From Owenia fusiformis (lineage: Eukaryota > Annelida > Polychaeta > Sabellida > Oweniidae): a DNA stretch of 64,000 bases. The translations under genes were made by a program, and so were the position numbers. The stretch covers positions 20,671,759 through 20,735,758 of the forward strand of contig CAIIXF020000009.1 of NCBI GenBank assembly GCA_903813345.2, given 5' to 3'. Shown one piece after another: positions 45,786 through 57,800 of the stretch. Each line of letters begins with the position of its first letter. Position 1 is the stretch's first letter. Below the pieces are notes generated by a model that had not been told where the DNA came from, searched no databases, and was given only the letters and a program-made list of their open reading frames with translations.

Positions 45786-45894
45786 TTACATGCGGCTGTA
45801 TCTGGACACCTGTTGTCTGCAGTTAGGACATGTGTGGACGCAATCTTTGGCTCCATCAATACAGAATGGAATAAAACAGCATCCCAAATCACAT
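45786..45894 (-). CDS. LITAF C-half exon C (orphan)
   Basis: Acceptor 'TTCTATTGTAG'. It reads CDLGCCFIPFCIDGAKDC then VHTCPNCRQQVSRYSRM and stop TAA. It is intact, 109 nt, phase 2. No N-half exon was found nearer than 51943, beyond a 4.2-kb retrotransposon. It may be an alternative terminal exon for module B, a remnant of a third module, or part of a gene whose N-half was lost. Confidence 0.75.
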
Positions 45895-48800
45895 CTACAA
45901 TAGAATGTAAACATGCATTAACTAAACTTAAATACTTAATTACTTATGAACTCATTCAAATGACATGACAATATAATCAATCCTTGGGGGCAAATCATCA
46001 TTGGACTTACATCTATTTATAATATCAAATGAATATATTCTCAGATATTTCCTGTTAGCAGTTAGCACTGGTGTGAAATATAAATTGTTACTGAGGGTTT
46101 GTCTTAATAATAAAATGGAAACTGGAATTTCATTGATTTTTCATTTATAACTATTCACCTGTTTAAGTTTAATTTTTATCAATTTATTTCATCAATTAAA
46201 CTCAATTATTCAGAATGTTCATTTAAAAATTCCATATCAATAAATAGTATTCTATATTAAGAAATATGTCAAAAGAAATATGTCAAAATCTAAATTCTGA
46301 TACTATCCAACATGATTTATTAACCTAAAATTTCAGACTGAGAATATTAACATGTCGAGAGAAATACTTACATTAATTTTGAAAGGGAAATAATATGGAT
46401 ATAATGGATAAAGAGAACATGTTGAAGACTGTCTGTCATTAACATATTTATGAAGTCTTTTTCATTATTGTACCAAAGAATTAAATCCATATTCCTTCCC
46501 AAGTGTAAATAATATTATTCTAATATCCTTTACCACATTCTATGAAAATCAACGATTTTTTTTATATATCCTGCTAAAACATTTCTCTCCTGATATGGTA
46601 GCTATGATCATATATTATATACTTTCTATATTTGCGTGACGGACACCGGTGTATGGCGCGGCCCACCTCCAACGGATCGCGGAATATGGAAGGGCCCCGA
46701 CCCACCTGGCAAGGAATGGCAAACGTGGCTCGGAAATAATCAGCTTCGGAGAAAGAAGGCGGCGGCGAAACAAAAGGAATACGTCAACACGGTCCCCACA
46801 AGACCCGATACAACGCGTGACAACGCCAGCACACGACCCAGAAGCAGTGGCCTAAGAGGAATTGAGTATGAGGAAGTGAGGGTACTTTATTTAGAAAATA
46901 TTTATCAATCAAGTGAGGAGGATGACGAGGATACAATCAATAATGTGAAACGTTTTGCAGTTGATAATAATATTAGATTGAAACAAATACATGTTGTGCA
47001 TAACCGGATTTCTTGTGACAAAGTTGGATGTAAAATAACGATACCTAAACACCAGGTAGATAGGGCTTTGTGTGTTGACTTGTGGCCTGTTCCTATTAGA
47101 TGTAGGGAATGGGAACGTCGAAGACGACGTTATGTTGACAACGATGACAGAAGTGACGTTGATTTGAGGCCGAGATACAACTTTTAACTATGTGTTTCAC
47201 CTTCAAGATTATTCTCTTATTGCATCTACTCCTTGTTGTCACTTTAATACAGTTAATGGTATCAATATCGCAATGGAACATAAATGGTCTGAATTCATCG
47301 GAGGTGTACCTGAGAGATCTTCTTAGATCGAGTGATATAGTTGCTGTTTCAGAGCACCGTTTATTTGAATGTAACCTTAATAAATTGAGCTCTGTAGACT
47401 CTGATTTTAATACTCTTGCTTTTAGCTGTAAATCACTTGACTCAATGCAATGCGGGCTAACATGGGGACATGGAGGCATAGCCTTATTGTGGCGAAAATC
47501 TTTAAAATACCCCGTGTCACCGATTAGAAAATTCTGCACTGACAGAATCGCATGTATTAAGGTTGAAACAAATGTACCAATTTATGTATTTTCTGTATAT
47601 CTGCCACAAGAAGGTTGCAAAAATGATATTTTTGAGGATGTTTTGAATTTTCTCGAAGAGTGTGTAAACCAATGCAAACGAGATGCAAATTGTATTATTG
47701 CTGGTGATTTTAATGCCAATTTAGGCAATTTATATGAAACGCGACGGTCTACTGGTAAACATAGTTTTAATGGTCTTTTGTTGTTTCAAATGTTGCAACG
47801 CAACGGATTAGTAGCCGTTGATATGCAAAATAGTTCACAAGGTCCATGTCATACATATGAAACTGCCACTGGGCACAGAACTTATATAGACCATATTGTA
47901 CTGTCTGAATCTTTATTAGAACATGTAAATAGCTGTGACGTATTGGTTAGCGCTCACACTGCAGATTTTGGTCATTTGGCGATTAGGAGTGTGATTGACC
48001 TGCCATCTTTAAAACATGTATTTAATTCAGCGCCTAACTGTGTAATGAAAATTTATGCTTGGAATAGGGTGACTAAAAATGGCATTACAGAATTGTTTAC
48101 GTGTCCAATGCAAACTGATTTAAAACATTTAATTAACGAAATATCAACCTCTAGCAATACTGACAGTGATACCATAGATAACTACATTGATAGGTTAATC
48201 AAATTAATCAATTGTAGAGCCGATATAGTTATTCCACTTAAAAAATTCATGAAACATCAGAAACCATTTTGGAACAGCCATTTAACTCGGCTGAAGAAAC
48301 AACAGAAACGGGCTTGGCATGTTTGGGTGAATGCAGGGAGACCGAGGGATGTTATGGATACCACAAGAAAGATTTACAAGGACTCAAAGAGGATATTCCG
48401 GGCGGCTTTTAACAAATACAAGGTCGAGTACGAGCACAAAAAGTTAAATGATTTATACGAACTTGACGAAATGGACCAACGAACATTCTGGTATCTTTTG
48501 AATAAAAGTCGACAGTGTAATAATAAATCAACAGGCGCTGTTAGAGCGGACAATGGGGAAATTATAATGGATCCTTCTGCAGTTTGTAATGAATGGCAAT
48601 CATATTTTTGTAAGTTGGCTTCATTTGACCATAGGGATATTTTTGATAATCATTTTGAAAACGAGGTTGTTTCTGACATGAATATGATGAAAATGAATTC
48701 TGTATTTAATAAAGATGGTATTTTAGACACTGATTTTACGACTGAGGAAGTTAATAAGTGTATACTAAAATTGAATAATAATAGAGCTGCCGGTCACGAT

Positions 48801-51800
48801 GGTTTAAATGCTGAACATATTAAATATGGTGGCCCATGTATGACTACTTTTCTAACACTGCTTTTTAACGTTATTCGTGTTAGTGAATATATTCCAGAAA
48901 ACTTTTGTACAGGAATTCTTATTCCTCTTTTAAAGTCAGGTAACAAAGATTGCCTTAACAAAGACCACCACAGAGGTATAACGTTAATGAGTATTTTAAG
49001 AAAACTATTTGATAATATTGTACTTGCTAGGATGCTCCCAAGGCTCAGAAATGCTATCCCTCAACTTCAGGGTGCTTCAGTCGAAAAGTGTTCTTCACTT
49101 CACACATCTTTTTTGCTTCAGGAAGTCATATCACATAATGTTAAAGAAGGAGTATTTTTGGCGTTAATGGACATTCGGAAAGCCTTCGATGGTACCTGGA
49201 TTGATGGGCTGTTCTGGAAACTGTACCAAACCGGAATTAATGGACTTGCTTGGCGTATCTTATATCAGTCATATTGCAAATATAAATGTAGAGTTCTTGT
49301 AAATGGTGTAATGAATTCTGAATCTTTCTACGTGCGTAGGGGAGTCCACCAAGGCGGCGTCTGCAGTATGCATCTCTACCAATTCTTCATTGCCGACCTC
49401 TTAAATGACTTAATAGACAGTAATTGTATTGCAAAGATTGGGGGACACCCTGTAGGCTGCCCTGCATACGCCGATGATCTCGCGCTAATAACTACTGAAC
49501 CAGAATATATGAATACACTACTTAAGGTTGCACATGAATACAGCAGACGTTGGCGGTTTGAATTCCACCCAGATAAATGTGTAATAATGACTTATGGTCC
49601 AGCTAAAAGGACATTGTACGATTTCAAACTCGGGACAGCATCCCTTAAAACTGTTCAGACAGCTCAACACGTTGGAATCCCTCTTGGTAAAACAAAAGAT
49701 CATGTGAAAAGTGCAATATCTGCAGCAAGAAGAAAATACTGTTCACTATTAGGGCTGGGAAATGGGTGCGGTGGCATTCACCCATTATTAGCTTCAAAGT
49801 TATATTGGTCCTTCGCTTATCCAACTATGACCTACGGGTGTGCTGTAATACCATACTCAGAAGATGACATCAAACTGATGGAATGCGCGCATAGAGAGAT
49901 TGGTAAGCGAATACAGTCTTTACCTAAGAATACACCAGATCCCGTAGCAACCAGGCTACTTGGCTGGATGCCAGTACAAGCGAAGATCGATTGCGATAGG
50001 CTTATGTTCTTATTTATGCTGTTATCTTTGCCCATGAATTGTATATATAAAATCATATGTTTGGAGAGCCTAATTCGAATGATGTACACAAATGTAACCT
50101 GTAAACACATGAAGTCCCCCATTTATTACATGTGGGAAACGGTTCTTAAGTATAATCTTACTGACATTGTGAATGAAATGGTTTTTAATGCTAAATATCC
50201 AAGTAAACTGAATTTTAGATATACTATTTATAAGAGAGTCAAAGATTTTAATACTCGTACCACTGTGCTATCGACATTGATGTACAAGAGTTTAAATATG
50301 ATGGCAGGTTCTTTGTTGGAATTTAAGCCAAATGTTTGGTGGATTATTGCTAAAAATAACCCCAATTTTGTGTACTGTACTAAGATTATGATCAAATTAT
50401 TAACTGGAACGTATGATTTAAATAGTAGACGTCGCGAGGGTGATACATCTGTATGTAAGACATGTGTGCTCTGTGAGCTCAATGAAAATGAAACTGTGAA
50501 ACATTTCTTATTAAAGTGTCCGGCTCTTTCTGGAGTCAGGGAACCCATGATTAACATTGCAATGACCAATCTGAATGTTCAAGATGACAATTTTATTCTT
50601 AAGGTAATACTTGGTATAGTATGTTGTGACAATGAGAAACTATTATCCATATCACAGAAAGTGTACATAATGCATAAGCAGAGACAACTGCTGTTAAAAA
50701 ATGTCTAATTACTGTACATTACCTACTCTTTATTCATCTTTGTCTGATGCTTTTACTTTTTAATTTTTTTGTATAAATTTGTGAATGTAACTCTCTTGTT
50801 ATTAAGAGGCAAATAAATTATACATACATACAAAACACGGGAAAATGTTTTAATATTGTCAATATTAATCATTTAATTAAAAATGTAGTGCTAACTTCCA
50901 TCTTTTAAGATTTCATAGATAAAGTGATGTCATTGTTTCTTGACTTTTATAACCTTGCATTGGAAAGTTAGCACAAAATCAGACAAAATCAGAAAAAAGA
51001 CAAGTGGTCCTTACTTTCTGTACAAAAATATTTTCAGGCTTGTAAGATTTTCAGAAGGATTAAAAAATCATAGAAAAATTTGAAAAAGAATATTCAGCTA
51101 TATTTGTAATTCCTAATAGCTCCTTACCTAATGCTATATTCAAAATCAAGCGATGATGACATCACTTCCTATGTGAAATCTCATTTTTAAATGATCAATA
51201 TTGACATTTTTTCGTGTTTTGCTAAACGTAAAAAGTACATGCCCATATGGTTATAGCTACCATATAAGAATTTATAAGAATGTCCCCTTAATGCAAGATA
51301 TTTCATCTATGTATTTGATATATAAGGTGATATTCATGGAATAAGGTATGTGTTAGAGATAAACGAAACAATAACTGACAAAAACAACTAAATAATCTTA
51401 TTCTATGTCTTAAGTGTTTAGCATATCATTTACATGTTGGTTGTATCTGTGAATCTGTAGCTTGCAATTCGGGCAAGTGTGAACAAAATCTTTGCATTCC
51501 CTCATACAGAAGGGAATAGGTGCACAACACCAAAGCCTGGTGGAGTAGTTTCTTCCAGTTAGTGAACATAAATCTTTATGGCGATAACATTGTACATTTT
51601 CTTAAAAATGTAGTTGATATATGAGAATCAAAATTATATACTGTACTGTGTACTGCATGTAGAGTAAGACAAATGCATATTTTCCTTCTTTTTCATTTTT
51701 AAGGTTTCAATCTGAATAAAACTAAATTTACTGAACTTGATTTTTTGAAACAACGGCAATCTTATCATTGTTCAACATTTATATTTAATAACCTACCATT

Positions 51801-54800
51801 TAGCAGACAGACATGAAGTCAAAGCAACACAAAATGTTGAAACTCTCTCAGAACATCACATTTTAGAGCTATTTTGAGACTAGAATATAATGAATAAGAT
51901 TATTCCATCAGATGGATAACAATAGAGAATATTTTTACTTACCCAACTATACATAGGAGAGCGCAGAGCAGCCATGTGAATGTTCCAGTCTCATGGCGAA
52001 CTGAAGTCACAATATCAGCCTGGCAGAATGGACACTTTGTCTGTACAGGGCTCTCTCTGAATGACTGTACTATTGTAGTGTGCATGGCTGGCTGCTGGGT
52101 GACAACAACCGTCTGGGGTCCAGCTGGGGGTGGGGGTCCATACATAGCTTGGGGTGGGGGTGCTCCATAAGCAGGTGGGGGTCCCGCTAGAATATTTATG
52201 TCGAAATTATTATGACCATTTTATTAGATTATATTCTAGACATTTGATATACAATTAACAATTTGATGTGGAATTTCAGAAGTGTGCCATGTCTGACAAC
52301 AATGAAGTTGATACTCTTTGTTTACAGTGACGCAGAATCTGAAAGCAAATATGCTTTAAAGCAGAAAATTTAAAACACTGCTGTTTCCTGGCTGTTTCCA
52401 TGCAGGACACTTTCCGTTTTCAGACATGCATGTAGAACCTGATCACATCAGGAGAATCATATCTCTGATGAATGCAACTAAGTTGTGGTCACCATCTATA
52501 TACCATGAAAGCTTAGTAAGGGTTATATGGAGGTCACCTTTTGCTTAATATCAATTTGCATGAAGTCTATAGAAGAGATTTTATGTCAAATGTGACGTCA
52601 TGGTCCTCAACCAGCCGTACTTTAAGGGTTAAAATCATTAATTTTTGTTGTTGTAATTGCTTAATTGAGATGAACAATAAAGTCTTTATTCTTCTCCTAT
52701 GTTTACAGTTTTATTCCTCAATATATTATCGTTACAATGTGTTTTCTTAACAAGCCTATCTGAAATTTTGTCACATGAATGAGAAGTATTTTCTTAACCT
52801 AAAATAATAGTTGTCTATTTACTCTATATATACCAGCAGTAAGTATTTAATATTTCATTTCAGCACTGGATTTGTGCTAATTCAGCAAATTCAGTAGAGG
52901 TAGTGCAGAATATTTGCACCCTTAAATCTATTCTTATTTCAATGCAGAGTGGATGAAGAATTTAATTAGATATTATTTACAATTTATTACATGATGTACA
53001 GTGAATTAAAACCAATGTTGAAACTATATACAAACTATTACATACAGTAAATCAAAATAGCTGAAACATATGGATATCTAATGATAAACTACCCATTACT
53101 ATGAAAAGAAGTGCATTATTAAAAAGTGAACTGTAAACATCAATCCTAACTAATACCTGTACATTGATCCAAATGAGCACTGAAAAACTGAATGAGGTAG
53201 TATTTTGCAAAACTGAATCAATATATTTTCTAACTCTGTGATTTTCAGAATGATGTGGATATATGTATTAATGCTGAGATCTAATGCTGTTTAATGTTCC
53301 AATGATTCTCAAAATGATGGTCCATTGATTAATTATACCAACGTGTAATGCTGTATAATGTTTATGTGATTCTTAAAATGATGGTCCATTGATGCATTAC
53401 GCCATAATATAATGCTGTATAATGTTCCTGTGATCCTCAAAATGATGGTCCATTGATGCATTATGCCACAGTATCAATTTTGTACAATGTTGCTGTGTTC
53501 TTAAATGATGGTCCATTAATGCTTTTTGCCAAAATATAATGCTGTATAATGTTCATGTTGTGACACATGTGGTTTAACCAATCCTGCTGTAGCGGGCAAT
53601 CTGGTTTTCACAGTTAGGGCAGTCATGTATACAATCCTTGAACTGGGGCAGAATGAATGGGATGAGGAAAAGGCCGAAAAAGCCAATTCTGCAAATACAT
53701 AAAAAATACTATATATATATTTGAGAAATATCAGCTAGTAATACTTTAGAATTAGTGTCCAGGACATGAAGAGTTTAAATGTAGAGTCAAAATAATAATG
53801 AATCAACATCACAAAATTGTAGAATGGCTAGTTTCAAAGTCACGGTCAAAATAGAAAATAATTAACTCACAGAGAGGTCAAAGGGTCACGGTAAAATTCC
53901 ATGGGGACTACTGGACTATACTAATGGCCAAACTTTGATCTTTGTAAATGCATATATTTGACTAAGAGTAAGGGTTCAACTTACATATATTTCATTTTCA
54001 AGACCTATCTACAAATAAATACAATGTATTATGACTTACATCATTATAAGAAGCAGTGCACAAACACAGAAAGCATAGGTTCCGGCCTCTAGAGTTGTAG
54101 TCGTCCAAATCTCTTCTTTGCAGTGAGGGCATATTGTTTTAACTGGTGTTTGCTTGAACTCATTGTACACTGTCACTTGCTTAGCTTCTGCTGGCTGCTG
54201 CTGGACCACGACTGTAGTAGGGGCAGGTTGTTGTGGGGGTAATGCTAAAGGAAAACTTGCTTGTCACTCCAAAATGTACTTATTTATGTGAAGTTCTGTA
54301 CAGGGTATTCAATAATCATGGGATGGAATCGGAAGATTTGTCCAATATGGAGGATTCATAAAAGAGAATATGTATAGGATATCCAATGATTTTGAGAGAT
54401 ATCATTTCTATCCACGAGTTGATATCAATATTTAGACGAGTGAGCGTAGAGAATGAGTGCAGATATTGATATCAACGAGTGGATTAAAATGATATCACGA
54501 AATTGCATGGAGTGAGTACAACAAAATATCGAAGTTAAATAATAAATTGTGGGGTTCTCTTTGTATTTTGATGAAAATTAAAAAATGAATTCCTCAAAGC
54601 AGGCATAACCTCCAATCCCAACAGTAATAATGCACCATTTAAAGATTTCCTGAGACCCCAACATAGGAAGGGGTGGGGATAACTGACAAAAGGAAAATTA
54701 ACCCAACCATTAACCCATTTCCTCAGTATGGATGAAGTATCAAAATCCCAACCACTGGGACAATGCTATTCCTGACCCTCCTTACATGGGAGGGGTCTCA

Positions 54801-57800
54801 AGTAAACCTTTGAATAGTGTAATGCTGATTTTTGCTGATTTTGCTCACAATCATCTCTTGTCATGTTACTTTATTCTTTTAAGCAAAATAAAGTCAAGCG
54901 AATGTTCCTTATTTTCTAAAAAGTTCATTCAGTCAATAGGACAAAATAGTGATACCTCAACATCTAGAATTAATATAATTGTATTGTATGATTTATGACA
55001 AAAATAAAAAACCTTAACCTAATAAATATATGATAAAAACATCTTGCATATGTCTTTTCAAAAGGTAACTTATTAACTTCTTTGGATTATAACACAAGGA
55101 TTTATAGGCCCTTTGATAAATGTATACATATTTATATATAAGTCTTCTCATTTAATATTTTCAGTGTGAACAAAAATCATAACATTTTATATACACTGTA
55201 CTGACATTACTAAAACATACTAAAATTCAATTCTTTTTGAATCCAAGTCATAAACCACACTATTGTATTCTACTAGAGTTAAGAAAATCACGATGTAACT
55301 TGGATTCATTTGGCACCTGTTTTAGCTTAATGAATTTATATAATTTACATCTTGCAAAAATTTAAGATGAATACCCCAATTGTGTTTTTTTGTACTTTAT
55401 GTTTAAATTATATTTATCGTAAAAACTACAAGCTGCCTCCAAGTTGGGAAACATTAAAGGATCATATCACTGAATTGACAGCCCCTATTGAAATTGATAA
55501 CAATAAAAAAAAAAACTTATTCTTGTGAGCATTGTCAACACAAAAAAAAACATGGTCTGATTCTGGAAAATTGAAATTAAACTGAGTCCAAATCTGCCAA
55601 ATCAAATAGCTGTCAAATGTCAGAAATCTTAAAATTTCCCTAATAGTGCCAAATTAACCCAAGTTATAGTATTAAAGAAAACTGTTAGAAAAAAACAACA
55701 GCTGTTTGATTACTAATAAAAAGAAAACTTACTGATGTTAAAAAGAATAGAGGTTGAAAATCTTTAGACAGCACGAGAACAGCCGATTCTGTCATTGTTC
55801 CACTTCCAGGTTGCCATACAATGGCATACATCTTTATTTGGCAAAATGTATGTTTTCTGTGATTGGTCTGGTTGTCCTCATGATGCGATGTTATCTTAGT
55901 TATTTTTTCTACCTCTATCACTTGAATTACTTAACTGCTCCTCCTTTTTGATGATGGAAGACATCCATGGTTTTTGTAAGTGCATTATTATTGATTTCTA
56001 GTAGTGGCTTTTGTGAATATAATAGGGCTTGGGCTATCAATGATAGTAATGTTGGCACCAGGTCCCTTCTTTGTCAAATAAAAATACATGTTGATGCCAA
56101 GTCCTTTCTTGGTCAAATGAATGGTCATGTTGATATCAAATCACTGCTCTGCCTTGTTAAATAAAGAGTCATGTTGACACAAAGTCCCTACTTTGTCAAA
56201 TAAAGAATCGTGTTGACACCAAGTCTCTGCTTTGTCAAATAAAGAGTAATGTTGATACCAAGTCTCTGCTTTGTCAAATAAAGAGTAATGTTGATACCAA
56301 GTCTCTGCTTTGTCAAATAAAGAGTAATGTTGATACCAAGTCTCTGCTTTGTCAAATAAAGAGTAATGTTGACACCAAGTCTCTGCTTTGTCAAATAAAG
56401 AGTAATGTTGATACCAAGTCTCTGCTTTGTCAAATAAAGAGTCGTGTTTGTACCAATTGCTGAATAAAGATACATGTTGATGCCAAGTCCTTTCTTGGTC
56501 GAATGAAGGGTCTTGTTGACACCAAATCACTGCTCTGCTTCGTTAAGTCCATGTCTTATCAAATAAAGATTCATATTGACACCAAGTCTCTTCTTTGTCA
56601 AATAAAGGGTCGTGTTAATACCATTTGCTGAATAAAGATACATGTTGATGCTAAGTCCTTGATTGGTCAAATAAAGAGTCATGTTGATACCAATTCAGTA
56701 CCTTTGCTCAATAAAGAGTCATGTTGACAGCAAGTCCCGGCTTTGTCAAATAAAGAGTCTTATTATACACCAAGTTCCTGTTTTGCCAAATAAAGACTCA
56801 TGTTGCCACCAAGTCCTCTTTTGGTCAAACAAGTTATGTTGATACAAAGTCACAGCTTTGTCAAATAAAGTCATGTTGATATCAAATCTCTGCTTTGTCA
56901 AATAAAGTCATGTTGATACCAAATCTCTGCTTTGTCAAATAGAGAGCCATGTTGATACAAAGTCCTTGTCTTGAAAAATAAATAGTCATGTTAACATGTT
57001 GATACCAAATCTCTGCTTTGTCAAAAAATAGAGAGCCATGTTGATACAAAGTCCTTGTCTTGTCAAATAAAGAGTCATGTTAACATGTTGATACCAAATC
57101 TCTGCTTTGTCAAATAGAGAGCCATGTTGATACAAAGTCCTTGTCTTGTCAAATAAAGAGCCGTGTTAACATGTTGATACCAAATCTCTGCTTTGTCAAA
57201 TAAAGAGCCATGTTGATACAAAGCCCCTTTCTTGTCAAATAAAGAAGTCATGGTAACACCAAGTCTCTGTCTATCGAACAAAGAGTCATGTTAGCAAGTC
57301 CCCGCTTTGTTTTGTCAAATAAAGAGTCTTGTTGACATCAAGTCTCTGGTTTGTCAAAAAAGAGTATTGTGGATGCATTTATGTTATCACACATATTATG
57401 ATGTTAAAACAGCATAAAAGAGTTTTGTTATTTGATGATTTTCTATAATTGAATTTCCTGAAAGTGAAAGTATATGTTAAAGAGAGTAAACACAAGAATA
57501 CAACTCAAAGGCAATAAAAGACAATAATGTTACTTAATACCATGGGAAACATGATATGTTTTGCTAACTAAAGGGATACATGACCTAATCATCATCATCA
57601 AATACAGAATATATTATGCTGAAGAGTATGTATATCACTAGCTGAGTATAAACATCATTTTCACATAATAACGCGATACTTAAATATTATTGTTTATAAA
57701 TCAAATTATCACCAACCTATTGGGTTGGTTTCAAATTCAGACTTGATTCAAACACGATTCAAAAAGAACAGCCCGGTAGATCAAAAAGTGAGAAGATATG

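Larger units (their letters stand above)
46625..50835 (+). mobile_element. Non-LTR retrotransposon (APE endonuclease type), 5'-truncated or near full length
   Basis: Two ORFs (46636-47187 and 47190-50708), a short 3' UTR with AATAAA and a terminal (TACA)n-like tract 'attatacatacataca'. It is GC-richer at the 5' end than its surroundings. The boundaries are approximate and no target-site duplication was identified. It lies in the LITAF locus on the opposite strand. The APE-RT-zinc-knuckle order is that of jockey/CR1/I-like groups; the exact clade is not assigned. Confidence 0.88.
46500..51291. mobile_element. TTAA-type inverted-repeat element, copy 2, split by a retrotransposon
   Basis: The left part, about 46500-46625, holds 'tatgaaaatcaacgattttt' and 'atttctctcctgatatggta', matching the inverted terminal region of copy 1. 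The right part, about 50835-51291, matches the copy 1 interior ('gttagcacaaaatca', 'agaatattcagct') and ends GAATGTCCCC-TTAA. The two parts are separated by the 4.2-kb non-LTR element. Confidence 0.7.

Noticed and set aside
45735-45968. 77-codon plus-strand ORF MDTCFMDTCGHI....
   Set aside because: It is antisense to the LITAF C-half exon 45786-45894, whose zinc motif and splice acceptor are clear on the minus strand.
46649-46855. 68-codon ORF with an ATG in another frame at the start of the retrotransposon.
   Set aside because: It overlaps ORF1 in a different frame and lacks its conserved C-terminal pattern. It is a shadow.
56141-56530. 129-codon minus-strand ORF with SLFDKAETWYQHY repeats.
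   Set aside because: It coincides exactly with the perfect part of a 39-bp minisatellite. It has no start or splice context.
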